NCBI RefSeq assembly: GCF_012979235.1
Contig: NZ_JAATWC010000004.1
Location: 1-64,000 of the forward strand
Direction of reading: 5' to 3'
Source: Dissulfurirhabdus thermomarina
GTDB taxonomy: Bacteria; Desulfobacterota; Dissulfuribacteria; Dissulfuribacterales; Dissulfurirhabdaceae
DNA length: 64,000 nt
Part shown: one piece after another, positions 41,515 through 50,239 of the stretch
Layout: every line of letters begins with the position of its first letter
How positions within the stretch are numbered: the first letter of the stretch is position 1
Translations under genes and position numbers: made by a program
Notes under the pieces: generated by a model
What the model was told of the DNA's origin: nothing
Seen by the model: only the letters and a program-made list of their open reading frames with translations
The model's database searches: none

Positions 41515-42405
41515 TCAGAGCTCCAGCCACGACTCGGAGAAGATGGTCTTCCCCATGAGCACCCGGGTGGTCTTGTAGTACTCGAGCTCCTTCGGGGAAA
41601 GGCCCGCGGGATCGGGGTCCTTGTCGTCCATGATGTCGTGGACGAGCTGGACCAGCTCGGGCCGCTCCCCGTGGGCGAGCTCCATGAGCTCCCGGTCGTA
41701 GGCGTCCACGATGGCGGACCAGATCCCCACCTTCATGAGCATGGCCAGGTAGGCCCGGTTGAGGTAGGGCCGCTTCTCGGTGGAGACGCCGTTGGAGACG
41801 TTGGAGAGCCCCACGGTGGACTTCACCCCGGGGGCGATCTCGGGGAGCATGGCCATGAACTCCAGCCCGCTCATCACCTGGTCGGACCCCAGGGTGATGG
41901 GGGTCGCGATGGGGTCGATGAGGATCCGCTCGTTGGGGATGCCGGCCTCGTTCATGGCCATGGTGAGGTCCACGGTCATGGCCGCCCGCTCGTTGGAGTC
42001 CCGCGGCATGCCGTCGACGCCCCAGAGGAGCCCCACCACGTAGCAGCCGGCCTCGGCGGCCACGGGGATGAGCTTCTGCATCCGCTCCGGCTGGAGCGAG
42101 ATGGAGTTCATGATGTGCCGGCCGGGCTCCTTGGCCGCCCGGATCCCGGCGATGAGGGCGTCGGCGTTGGTGGTGTCGAGGGAGAGCGGACAGTCGGTCA
42201 CCTCCTCGGTGACGCGGACGATCCACGGCATGAGCTCCGGGCCGTCCTTTCGGGCGGGCCCGATGTTGAGGTCGAGGAAGTCGGCCCCGTTGGCCACCTC
42301 CTCGTTGGCCATGAGCTGGATGGGACCGGGATCCCGTTCCCGCATGGCCTTGCCGGTACGGGTCCCCATGATGTTGATGCTTTCGGCGATGCAGCGAACG
42401 TACAT
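41515..42405 (-). CDS. acsE: Methyltetrahydrofolate:corrinoid/iron-sulfur protein methyltransferase
   Basis: 296 residues. The pterin-binding TIM barrel carries EEVANGADFLDLNIGPARKD, the conserved CPLSLDTTNADAL, ILIDPIATPITLGSDQVMSG and TVGLSNVSNGV. All match AcsE, which moves the methyl group from methyl-THF to Co(I) of the corrinoid iron-sulfur protein. It lies 29 bp after acsC and precedes fdhA, which fits its role between MetF and AcsCD. Confidence 0.95.
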   Translation of the reverse strand: MYVRCIAESINIMGTRTGKAMRERDPGPIQLMANEEVANGADFLDLNIGPARKDGPELMPWIVRVTEEVTDCPLSLDTTNADALIAGIRAAKEPGRHIMNSISLQPERMQKLIPVAAEAGCYVVGLLWGVDGMPRDSNERAAMTVDLTMAMNEAGIPNERILIDPIATPITLGSDQVMSGLEFMAMLPEIAPGVKSTVGLSNVSNGVSTEKRPYLNRAYLAMLMKVGIWSAIVDAYDRELMELAHGERPELVQLVHDIMDDKDPDPAGLSPKELEYYKTTRVLMGKTIFSESWLEL

Positions 42406-42434
42406 GTTCTCCCCTCTCGTGGCGTGTCAAGCCG

Positions 42435-43784
42435 TCAGTTGGGCTGCCATTCCCGGAGGAAGGCCGGAAGATGGCTGGCCTCCCGGGGCCCGATCTGGAT
42501 GTTCCAGTCCGGCAGTTCCTCCTCCAGCTCGCCCTTGATGGAGGCGAGGTAACCCGGGATGATGAGGTTCCGGTGCTTGACCTTGTCGGCGATGGCGCTC
42601 TTCTTGACGAAGCCGGCGATGAGGTCGGCGCTGAACTTCCCGGCCGCCCAGGCCGTGAGCACCGAGAGCCCCTCCGTGTCCTTGATGAGGAGCCAGGAGG
42701 GCACCTTGCTGCCCTCCACCTCGCCCGAGACGATGAAGTAGGTGAGGGAGAAGTTGCAGGTGACCAGGACCGGCGAGTTCTCGTCCGGGCCGTTGATGGG
42801 ATAGACGTCCTCCTGGACCACCATGGGCCGCTGGGGGTCGGTGAAGAGGTTGAGCCGCTCGAGGAGGAGCGGGAAGAGCGTGTCGCCCTGGAGGTCCGAG
42901 AGCACCACGATCCCCGCGTACTTGGCCACGAGCACGCTGGCCACCATGGCCTCGACCTCGGGGTCGTCGGTCATCTCGCAGGGGAAGGTGATGGTGGGGA
43001 ACCCGAGGGGCCGGTACTTGGTCCGGATGGCCGAGCGGCGGGCCGCCACCTGGTCCTCGAAGGCGGCCCGCAGCGTCCGGGCGCCGGTGTCCAGCACCAG
43101 GTCCTTCACCTCCGCGGCGAGGCGCTCGGCCAGGGCCGCCGTCTCGCCGATGGTGGCCCCGCGGACCGCCAGGGGGCAGCCGGCGGCCTTGGCCGTCTCG
43201 AGCATCTGGTCGGCGTTTTCGGGGGTGGCCGCGTAGAGGAGCGGGACATGGTCGCCGCAGGCCTTGGCCCCGGCGGCGAGCACCGCGGGCGAATCGCTCA
43301 TGAGGACGAGGGCCGCGTCGGGGCACTCGGAGCGGACCCGCTCCACCAGGGCCGTGAAGGCCGCTTCGTCGCCCCCCGCGTCCTGGACGGCCACGAGGTC
43401 GGCCTTGAGCAGCACCCCCACCCGGTCGTAGCGGAGGGTGCGGAAGCGCTCCAGGCGGCCGGCGATGTCGGCGTCGTCCATGTCGGTGGCGATGCGCACG
43501 GCGATCCCCGTGGGGTGCTCGAAGCGCTTCTCGTGCCGGTACAGGCAGGTCTCGCCCCCCACCTGGAAGACGTGGTCCCCGGAGCCGAGCTTCACGGTGC
43601 GGATGGGCGGCGCCGAGGCCTCCCCCACCTTCTCCTTCACCTCGTCGGAGACGTACGGGCAGTCGCCGATGTCCGCCTGGCCCGCCGCCACCTTCATGGC
43701 AAAGGCCAGACAGGTGGGAACGTTGCACTCCCCGCAGTTCTTCTTGGGGAGCATCTTCATGATCTGGATGCCTGTCAGTGCCAT
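42435..43784 (-). CDS. acsC: Corrinoid iron-sulfur protein large (gamma) subunit
   Basis: 449 residues. The N-terminal 4Fe-4S domain shows the family's C-x2-C-x4-C spacing (NCGECNVPTCLAFAMK) with a fourth Cys at GDCPY. A TIM barrel and a C-terminal corrinoid-binding domain follow (ITFPCEMTDDPEVEAMV, VYPINGPDENSPVLVTCNFS). With AcsD it carries the methyl group from AcsE to the A cluster of AcsB. The AcsD partner here is encoded as the C-terminal part of a fusion upstream. 62 bp behind acsB. Confidence 0.96.
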   Translation of the reverse strand: MALTGIQIMKMLPKKNCGECNVPTCLAFAMKVAAGQADIGDCPYVSDEVKEKVGEASAPPIRTVKLGSGDHVFQVGGETCLYRHEKRFEHPTGIAVRIATDMDDADIAGRLERFRTLRYDRVGVLLKADLVAVQDAGGDEAAFTALVERVRSECPDAALVLMSDSPAVLAAGAKACGDHVPLLYAATPENADQMLETAKAAGCPLAVRGATIGETAALAERLAAEVKDLVLDTGARTLRAAFEDQVAARRSAIRTKYRPLGFPTITFPCEMTDDPEVEAMVASVLVAKYAGIVVLSDLQGDTLFPLLLERLNLFTDPQRPMVVQEDVYPINGPDENSPVLVTCNFSLTYFIVSGEVEGSKVPSWLLIKDTEGLSVLTAWAAGKFSADLIAGFVKKSAIADKVKHRNLIIPGYLASIKGELEEELPDWNIQIGPREASHLPAFLREWQPN

Positions 43785-43846
43785 GGATCGTTCCTCTCTT
43801 TGTCGTCGTCAGTCCCTGCGGCCGGCGTGCCGGCCCGGCGCCGCCG

Positions 43847-46051
43847 CTAGACCGCGGCCTCCATGGAGAGGGCCGGATGGCCCTTCTCCTGGAGGAAGGC
43901 CAGCACCTCCTCCTCGGTGGTACCCACCTCCTCGTCCGCGATCATGTCGAGCAGGTCGGGGATGCCCTCCTCCTTGGCCCGTTCCTCGAGCCGCTCCCGC
44001 AGTTCCTCCTTGAGGGACTTGGGCATCCAGACCACCCGCTTGAGGCCGCCCTCGGCCTTCAGGAACTTCCGGCTCCCGATGTAGTGCTTCGAGACGCCGA
44101 GGAAGCCGGGGGTGACGTTGCCGCCGCCCACCATGCCGGCCAGGGTGGTGAACTTCATGCCGCTGGGGGTCATACCCATGTAGTCGCGGTTGACGATCAT
44201 AATGCCGTTGCACATGGGGAGCATGGTGGCAATGCACTCGAAGCAGCCGCAGGCCGTCATGGGGTCCACCATGAGGCTGTAGGCGCTCACCTGCGAGACC
44301 TTGCCCCGGGAGGCCTTCTGCACGAACTCGTTGATCCCCTTCCACTGGCCGAGGTTCTCGTCGATGCACTCGCCCTTCTCGATGGGCTGGTTGGGGCCGG
44401 TGGGGTTGATCTCGTAGGAGGCCTTGCCGTCGAGCCAGTTGTAGGCGCCGCACATCCCCACCCGCTCGGGAGTGATGACGCAGACGTGGCTCGGGGCGAA
44501 GGACTGGCAGAGGGTGCAGGAGTAGAAGATGTCCTCGGACTCGTCGGTCATGCTGCCCAGCCGCTCGTCGCGGGCGGCGTAGGTGGCCTTGGCGAGCTCC
44601 AGGACCTCCTTCACCTTGTCCTCCACCGTGTAGATCTTCACCTGGACCTTGTCGAGGATGGCTCCGAAGTCCTGGTGGAGCTTGCCGTGGAGGATCCGGC
44701 CGATGTGCTCGAACTTGAAGCCCTTCTCGATGGCGGCCTTGCCCACGCGGAGCCACATGATGTTCCGCTGCCCGATGTGCATGATGCCCTGGGCGTAGTT
44801 GATGAGGTGGTGGAACTGGCGCTCCAGGATGGGCTCGAAGTCGGACTGCATCTGGCGTCCCGCCACCTCCACCAGGATGGCCAGGGGGAGCTTCGCCCCC
44901 TCCTCCACGTCGGTCATCTCGGGCCCTTCCACGGTGACGAGGCCGTCCTGGACCTCCTCCATCTCCTTCGAGACCAGGAGCTCCACGCCGAGGGTCCGGC
45001 CGCCGCCGCACTCCAGGAAGAGGTCGTCCTTCCGGACGCGCTCCCCCTCGAAGGCGGGCCCGTAGGCCACGGGGATGTCGATCTTGGAGACCGTGACCTT
45101 GAGCCCCCGCACCTCGATGGACTTCTGGACGATCTCGTCGTGGGGTACGCGGCTGACCACGTGCTCGTAGGTGCAGATCCCGGTGGGGAGCACCTCGGGG
45201 ATGTCCCAGTCGGAGATGGTGGGGAAGCCCCAGTTGATGGCGCCGGCGGCGTTGGCGTACCACTCGTCGGAGACCGGGCCGAAGGCCATGACGAAGGCGA
45301 AGGTCCGGTCCTTGTTGTAGAGGAGGTTCCCCTTGTAGTCGCCCGGCTTGATGCCGCCGAAGGCCAGCGCCACGCGGCAGGCGAAGCCGATGGCGAAGAC
45401 CGCCGAGGTGTAGGTGGGCCCGAAGGGAACGAGCCGGGTGGACCAGCCGATCTGGTTCCCCTGCTTGAGGAGCTGCTCCGGCATGTTGAGGCCGTCGGTC
45501 TGGTCGTGCATGAAGATGTAGAGGTTCTTTTCCTGGAGCTCCAGGGCGATCTTGCTCGCCGTCTCGGGGTCGGCGGGTGTCCCCAGGATGGCGGCGAAGC
45601 CCGGGGCCGTGCCGTCCACGAACTCCACGCCGCGCTTGCGGAAGATGACGTCGTCGGCGGCCCCCAGCCAGAACCGGTCGTCGGTGGGATCCTCGGTCTT
45701 GGTGTAGAAGTCCGGGTCCTCGATGTAGCGGATGGCCTCGAACATCTCCTCGGCGAAGAAGGTGGCCATGCCGGCGTCCAGGGCCGGTGCGAGGTAGGGC
45801 AGCCAGACGTTCTCGCTCACCGGGGGCGGCAACAGGCGGCGGCACTCCTGGAAGATCTCCTTCATGTCGCCGAGCTGCTTCACCGGCGCCCCCAGCATGC
45901 TGTAGATGATGGGAAGGTAGTAGGCCGTGTTGGGGAAGGCGACCTCGTGCTCCGGGCCGTACTTCTTGAGGGCCTCCTCGTACTTCTCCTCGGCCATGTC
46001 CACGATCTTGTGGGCCCCGCGGATGGCGGCGGAACAGATAATCTTCGACAT
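43847..46051 (-). CDS. acsB: CO-methylating acetyl-CoA synthase (A-cluster subunit)
   Basis: 734 residues, the full bacterial length including the N-terminal CODH-docking domain (KIICSAAIRGAHKIVDMAEE). A-cluster cysteines are visible as YSCTLCQSFAPSHVCVIT, GMCGAYNW and CGCFECIATMLP, with the usual CxxC and CxC spacings. It joins CO from CooS with the methyl group of the corrinoid protein and CoA to give acetyl-CoA. It lies between metF-acsD and acsC. No AcsF/CooC nickel-insertion gene is in the window. Confidence 0.97.
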   Translation of the reverse strand: MSKIICSAAIRGAHKIVDMAEEKYEEALKKYGPEHEVAFPNTAYYLPIIYSMLGAPVKQLGDMKEIFQECRRLLPPPVSENVWLPYLAPALDAGMATFFAEEMFEAIRYIEDPDFYTKTEDPTDDRFWLGAADDVIFRKRGVEFVDGTAPGFAAILGTPADPETASKIALELQEKNLYIFMHDQTDGLNMPEQLLKQGNQIGWSTRLVPFGPTYTSAVFAIGFACRVALAFGGIKPGDYKGNLLYNKDRTFAFVMAFGPVSDEWYANAAGAINWGFPTISDWDIPEVLPTGICTYEHVVSRVPHDEIVQKSIEVRGLKVTVSKIDIPVAYGPAFEGERVRKDDLFLECGGGRTLGVELLVSKEMEEVQDGLVTVEGPEMTDVEEGAKLPLAILVEVAGRQMQSDFEPILERQFHHLINYAQGIMHIGQRNIMWLRVGKAAIEKGFKFEHIGRILHGKLHQDFGAILDKVQVKIYTVEDKVKEVLELAKATYAARDERLGSMTDESEDIFYSCTLCQSFAPSHVCVITPERVGMCGAYNWLDGKASYEINPTGPNQPIEKGECIDENLGQWKGINEFVQKASRGKVSQVSAYSLMVDPMTACGCFECIATMLPMCNGIMIVNRDYMGMTPSGMKFTTLAGMVGGGNVTPGFLGVSKHYIGSRKFLKAEGGLKRVVWMPKSLKEELRERLEERAKEEGIPDLLDMIADEEVGTTEEEVLAFLQEKGHPALSMEAAV

Positions 46052-46092
46052 AGTCAGTCCCTCTTCTTGGAAGAATTTGTCGTCGGTCGGTG

Positions 46093-48972
46093 CTACATGA
46101 GGCCCCGGGCCACTGCCTCGGCGAGGGCCACGGCCTTCGGGTGCCGCATCACCATGAGGTCGCCGCCGGCCAGCATGAGACAGACGGCGGTCATGGCCTC
46201 CATGAGGACCCCCCGGCGCTCCTGGTCACCGAGCATCTCGTCGGAGGGCAGCCGGGTCTCCTTGGCCTTCCAGACCTCGCGCCCGAGGTGGCAGATGAAG
46301 GGTGCCTGGAGCTTGTCGTCCTGCTGGGTGAGCGCGGCGAGACGGATCCGCTCCATCACGGAGTAGGTGTACTCCAGGCCGTAGCCCAGGGCGCCGATGG
46401 ACGGGTCCATCAGGACGTGGTCCAGGGAGAGGCCGAGGTTCTCGAGCAGGATGTTGAGCTGCTTGGCCAGGTTGACGTCGATGGGGGTCGAGGCCACCAC
46501 CGGCAGCTGGAAGGCCATGGCCGTGGCGCCGATGTTGCGGTAGTTGGCGTCGGTCAGCGGCGCCAGGCACACCTTCCGGTCGCCGATGAGGCTGGTGACC
46601 TCCCGGAGGGTCTCGGTGTCCTTCTCGGCGTTGCCGCAGCCCCAGAGGATGACGGGCACGTCCAGGGCCTCCACCACGGCCTTGGCGGTCTGGGCGGCCT
46701 CCGCGGAGGCACGGTTGGTGCCGTTGGGATCGGTGCTCACCAGGGAGAGGCAGACGGCCCGGGCGCCGTAGTCCTGGACGCACTTCCTGGCCCAGGCCAC
46801 GGGGTCCGACAGGACGTCGGCGTAGTGCCGCGCCAGGGACTCCGGCCACTCCTCCGGGGCCTCGTCCAGGACCTCGAGGGCGGTGGCCGGCGGCCGCGAC
46901 ATCTCCCCCTCGAAGAGGTGGAAGGGCAGGGTCGAGACACCGCCCACGGCCACGGCCTTGTCCCCCTCCCCGAGCACCACCTCGCGGATGGTCCCGGTGG
47001 CCGGGTCCTTGTAGCCGTCGGCCGGGATGGCCCCGGCGCGCTCCTCCAGGGAGGCCGTCTCGGAGGCGAGCGGCGGCACCTCGAGCCCGGCGGCCCCGGC
47101 CGGCGCGGGGGCGGCGGCGGGCGCCTTCTTGGGAGCCGGCTTGGGCTTCTCGGCGGCCGGCTTGGGCGGCTCGGGCTTGGGCGTGGGCTCCGCCGGGGCC
47201 GGCTCGACCTCCTTGGCCGCCGGCGCCTCCGGCTTCGGGGGCGCGGCTTCGGGGGCCTTCGGGACCTCGGCCGCCGGCGCGGCCTCGGGCCCCGGCCCCA
47301 CCTCCCCGGCCTCGGCGCGGGCGAGCCCGGCCTTGGCCTTGGCGTCGGCGGGATCCAGCTCCAGGGCGCGGCGGAAGGCCGCCTCGGCCGCCGCGGCGTC
47401 CCCGTTGTGGAGCGCCACGTTGCCCTGGGCGACCAGCCGGATCACCCACTTGCGCCGCCATTCGTCCTCGGTGAACTCCGGGGGGCACGGGGGCAGCCCG
47501 GCGGGCGCCGCCGCGGGGGCCGGTTCGGGTCTTTCGGCCGCCGCCGGCGCGGGGGCGGGGGCGGGGGCCCCGGCGGGCGCCGCCGCGGCTGCCGGCAGCG
47601 TTCCGGCGGCGATCCCCGTGGAGAGGTAGAACTCCGCCTCGATGAAGCGCCGGAGCGCCTCGAACTGTTCCTCGCTGAGTCCCATGACCTTCCGGAGCGC
47701 CTGGAGCCCCTGGCTGAGCGAGGTCAGGGCCCGGCGTTCACGATCCATCTTCTCTGCCATTGATTCGCCTCCCTCGGGGGTCATCGTTGCCGCTCCGGCC
47801 AAAGCGGGAGCCGCCCCGCCGGCCGCCAGGGCCGCCTTGGCGGCCTCCAGCTCCGCGAGCAGCCGGCGTACCTCGGCCTCGCCCTTCTCGGCCCGACCGC
47901 GGGCCGCCTCCAGCTCGGACCGGAGCCCGGAGACCTCCGCGGCGAGCCGGTCCTTTTCCCGCAGGACGTGGACGGAGGCGGCCTCGGCCTCCTGCCGGGC
48001 CTTCTCCGCCGCCTCGAGGGCGGCGGCGCCGCCCAGGACGGCCTCCACCCCCTTGGGCGCCGGCCGGGGATCGAGCCCGGCCCGCTTCACGATCTCGGGC
48101 ACGGCCTGCTCCCACTCGATGGCCATGATGTGGACCCCGGCCACCCCGGGGATCTCCCGGACCTGGCGGATGATGTCCACGCAGATGTCGATGCCCTCTT
48201 CCTGCTTGTCCCGGGCCGCCCGCATCCGCTGGATCACCTCGTCGGTGACGTCGAGCCCGGGGACGAACTTCTTCATGTAGTTGGCCATGCCCACGGACTT
48301 GGGCGGGGTCACCCCGGCCAGGATGTAGACCTTCTCGTGGAGGCCGAGGTCCCGGACCCGTTCCATGAAGCGGGCGAACTTCTCCACGTTGTAGATGATC
48401 TGGGTCTGGATGAAATCGGCGCCGGCGGCCACCTTCTTTCCCAGCCGGATGGGCCGGTACTCGAAGGGGTCGGCGAAGGGGTTGGCGGCCGCCCCCAGGA
48501 AGAGGCGGGGCTCACCCCCCTTGATCTCCTCCCCGCACTGGAACCGGCGCTCGTCGCGCATCCGGCGGACCATCCCGAGGAGCTGGATGGAGTCCATGTC
48601 GAAGACGCCCTTGGCCTGGGGATGGTTGCCGAACTTCTGGTGGTCGCCCGTCAGGCACAGGAGGTTCCGGATCCCGAGGGCCGCGGCCCCGAGGATGTCG
48701 GACTGCATGCCGATGCGGTTGCGGTCGCGGCAGGTCATCTGCATCACGGGCTCGACGCCCTCGGAGAGGGCGATGAGGCCCGCCGTGAGGCTGGACATGC
48801 GGACGATGGCCGTCTGGCAGTCCGTGATGTTCACCGCGTCCACGTGGCCCTTGAGGATCCGGGCCTTCTGCCGGACCACCTCGGGATCGCCGTTCTTGGG
48901 GGGGCCCAGCTCGCCGGTCACCGCGAACTGGCCGGAGGCCAGGACCTGCTCGAGGTTGCTTCCTGCGATCAC
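46093..48972 (-). CDS. MetF-AcsD fusion: methylenetetrahydrofolate reductase joined to corrinoid protein small subunit
   Basis: One frame of 959 residues from a GTG coupled to metV (GTGA). Residues about 1-300 are MetF (FAVTGELGPPKNGDPEVVR, NLLCLTGDHQKFGNHPQAKG, GADFIQTQIIYNVEKFA). About 310-385 is a predicted coiled coil (ALEAAEKARQEAEAASVHVL, LRSELEAARGRAEKGEAEVR). Residues 405-460 are helical, 500-550 resemble one TPR unit (GNVALHNGDAAAAEAAFRRA), 555-630 are an Ala/Pro/Lys linker, and about 650-959 are AcsD (LDVPVILWGCGNAEKDTETL, LDHVLMDPSIGALGYGLEYT). A GGGAGG lies 7 nt before the in-frame ATG at 47760 (residue 405), so a separate AcsD-containing product may also be made. MetF reduces methylene-THF with MetV; AcsD pairs with AcsC. 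Confidence 0.88.
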   Translation of the reverse strand: MIAGSNLEQVLASGQFAVTGELGPPKNGDPEVVRQKARILKGHVDAVNITDCQTAIVRMSSLTAGLIALSEGVEPVMQMTCRDRNRIGMQSDILGAAALGIRNLLCLTGDHQKFGNHPQAKGVFDMDSIQLLGMVRRMRDERRFQCGEEIKGGEPRLFLGAAANPFADPFEYRPIRLGKKVAAGADFIQTQIIYNVEKFARFMERVRDLGLHEKVYILAGVTPPKSVGMANYMKKFVPGLDVTDEVIQRMRAARDKQEEGIDICVDIIRQVREIPGVAGVHIMAIEWEQAVPEIVKRAGLDPRPAPKGVEAVLGGAAALEAAEKARQEAEAASVHVLREKDRLAAEVSGLRSELEAARGRAEKGEAEVRRLLAELEAAKAALAAGGAAPALAGAATMTPEGGESMAEKMDRERRALTSLSQGLQALRKVMGLSEEQFEALRRFIEAEFYLSTGIAAGTLPAAAAAPAGAPAPAPAPAAAERPEPAPAAAPAGLPPCPPEFTEDEWRRKWVIRLVAQGNVALHNGDAAAAEAAFRRALELDPADAKAKAGLARAEAGEVGPGPEAAPAAEVPKAPEAAPPKPEAPAAKEVEPAPAEPTPKPEPPKPAAEKPKPAPKKAPAAAPAPAGAAGLEVPPLASETASLEERAGAIPADGYKDPATGTIREVVLGEGDKAVAVGGVSTLPFHLFEGEMSRPPATALEVLDEAPEEWPESLARHYADVLSDPVAWARKCVQDYGARAVCLSLVSTDPNGTNRASAEAAQTAKAVVEALDVPVILWGCGNAEKDTETLREVTSLIGDRKVCLAPLTDANYRNIGATAMAFQLPVVASTPIDVNLAKQLNILLENLGLSLDHVLMDPSIGALGYGLEYTYSVMERIRLAALTQQDDKLQAPFICHLGREVWKAKETRLPSDEMLGDQERRGVLMEAMTAVCLMLAGGDLMVMRHPKAVALAEAVARGLM

Positions 48973-49637
48973 GGTTTCAAATCCTCCCTCACTCGCCGGC
49001 GCGGCCCGCCGTGGCCCGCCGGCACCCAGTCGCGGATGGGCATGATCTCTTCCATGCGCCGGGACTGGCCGAGCTCCCCGAGTTTCTCGTGGATCTGGTG
49101 CCAGACGCAGGGGACGTCCGGGTGGATCTCGCACCGCCCGCCCACGGAGCCGCCGCAGGGGCCGTTGGAGAGGCTCTTGGCGCACCGGGCCACGGGGCAG
49201 AGGCCCCCGGTGAGATGCAGCACGCAGGCGCCGCAGCCGGCGCACTTTTCCACCCACTCGCCGCTGCTCAGGTTCGCCCCGTAGAAGGTGGTGTTGAGGC
49301 CCGGCAGCACCCGGACCCCCGGGCAGCAATCGGCGATGAAGTTCACCCCCACCCCGCAGGCGATGGAGAGCACCGCGTCGTAGTCCTTCCCGGCGGTCTT
49401 CAACGGCTCGAGGTACTCGGGGTCGCACTGGCGGACGTAGGTCTCCTCCGCCACGGTGATGGTGCCGCCCCGGAGCTTGCGCCCCAGGCGGAGCGCCGCG
49501 GCGAGGACCGCCACTTCCTTGTCCCCCCCGGCGGAGCAGACCGCCACGCAGCCCCGGCAGCCGAGGACGAGGACCTTGGCGGCCCCCTCCAGCATGTCCA
49601 GGATCTCGGACAGGGGTTTACGCTCGGCGATGATCAT
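48969..49637 (-). CDS. metV: MetV-type methylenetetrahydrofolate reductase C-terminal/zinc iron-sulfur subunit
   Basis: 222 residues. N-terminal CRGCVAVCSAGGDKEV and SIACGVGVNFIADCCPG, followed by the cysteine-rich end (CAGCGACVLHLTGGLCPVARC, then GPCGGSVGGRCE) match MetV, which binds MetF and carries Fe-S clusters plus zinc in acetogens. It is coupled by 4-bp overlaps to mvhD2 upstream (ATGA) and to metF-acsD downstream (GTGA), so it should be made in step with both. Likely role: electron delivery to the MetF flavin. Confidence 0.9.
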   Translation of the reverse strand: MIIAERKPLSEILDMLEGAAKVLVLGCRGCVAVCSAGGDKEVAVLAAALRLGRKLRGGTITVAEETYVRQCDPEYLEPLKTAGKDYDAVLSIACGVGVNFIADCCPGVRVLPGLNTTFYGANLSSGEWVEKCAGCGACVLHLTGGLCPVARCAKSLSNGPCGGSVGGRCEIHPDVPCVWHQIHEKLGELGQSRRMEEIMPIRDWVPAGHGGPRRRVREDLKP

Positions 49638-50239
49638 TTGGTCGACTCCTTGGCCTTGGCCTTGCCGGCGGCCTTCTTCGCCCCCGCCTTCCCGGACGCG
49701 GCCTTCTTGGGGGCGGCCTTCTTGGTGGTGGCCTTCCTGGCGGCGGGCTTCTTGGCGGCCGCCTTCTTGGCGGCAGGCTTTTTCGCAGTCGCCTTCCCGG
49801 CGGCCGCCTGCTGGGGCTCGGACGCCTCCGGCCCGGCGGCCGGCGGGAGCACCGGTCCGAGCCGCGCCGCCCGGGCGGCCATCTCCCGGGCGGCCGCCAC
49901 CACGGGCTCGTTCTCGCCGCGGCCCACGAAGAACATCTCGAGACGGTCGGGGCTGATCCCCAGCTCGGAGAGGAGGACCTTCGCCTCCTTCACCCGGCGG
50001 GCGGCCCGCTCGCTGCCGGTCTTGTTGTGGCACTGGTCCAGCCGGCACCCCGCCACGAAGACGGCCTCGGCCCCCGCCTCGAAGGCGGCGAGGATCGCCG
50101 GGACCTCGAGCCGGCCGGTGCAGGGCAGGCGCTCCAGCACTGCGCCGGTGGGAAGGAGCCCCGCATCCCGCAGGGCCTCGCCCGAGACGGAGGCCGTGTA
50201 GTTGCAGCAGAAACCCTGGATCCTACGGTCAGCCGGCAT
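49634..50239 (-). CDS. Second MvhD-like iron-sulfur protein with a histone-like Lys/Ala tail
   Basis: 201 residues from an ATG with GGGAGG 8 nt upstream; a GTG three codons earlier is the alternative. The N-terminal 135 residues are MvhD-like: GFCCNYTASVSGEALRDAG, LPCTGRLEVPAILAAFEAG, VAGCRLDQCHNKTGSERA, with Cys where the other MvhD has Sec. From about residue 143 the chain is a repetitive Lys/Ala tail (KKPAAKKAAAKKPAARK and similar) of nearly 60 residues, like the C-terminal domains of bacterial histone-H1-like proteins. MvhD passes electrons between a 2Fe-2S cluster and HdrA. The tail may dock acidic partners; that is a guess. Overlaps hdrC by 11 bp and metV by 4 bp. Confidence 0.8.
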   Translation of the reverse strand: MPADRRIQGFCCNYTASVSGEALRDAGLLPTGAVLERLPCTGRLEVPAILAAFEAGAEAVFVAGCRLDQCHNKTGSERAARRVKEAKVLLSELGISPDRLEMFFVGRGENEPVVAAAREMAARAARLGPVLPPAAGPEASEPQQAAAGKATAKKPAAKKAAAKKPAARKATTKKAAPKKAASGKAGAKKAAGKAKAKESTK

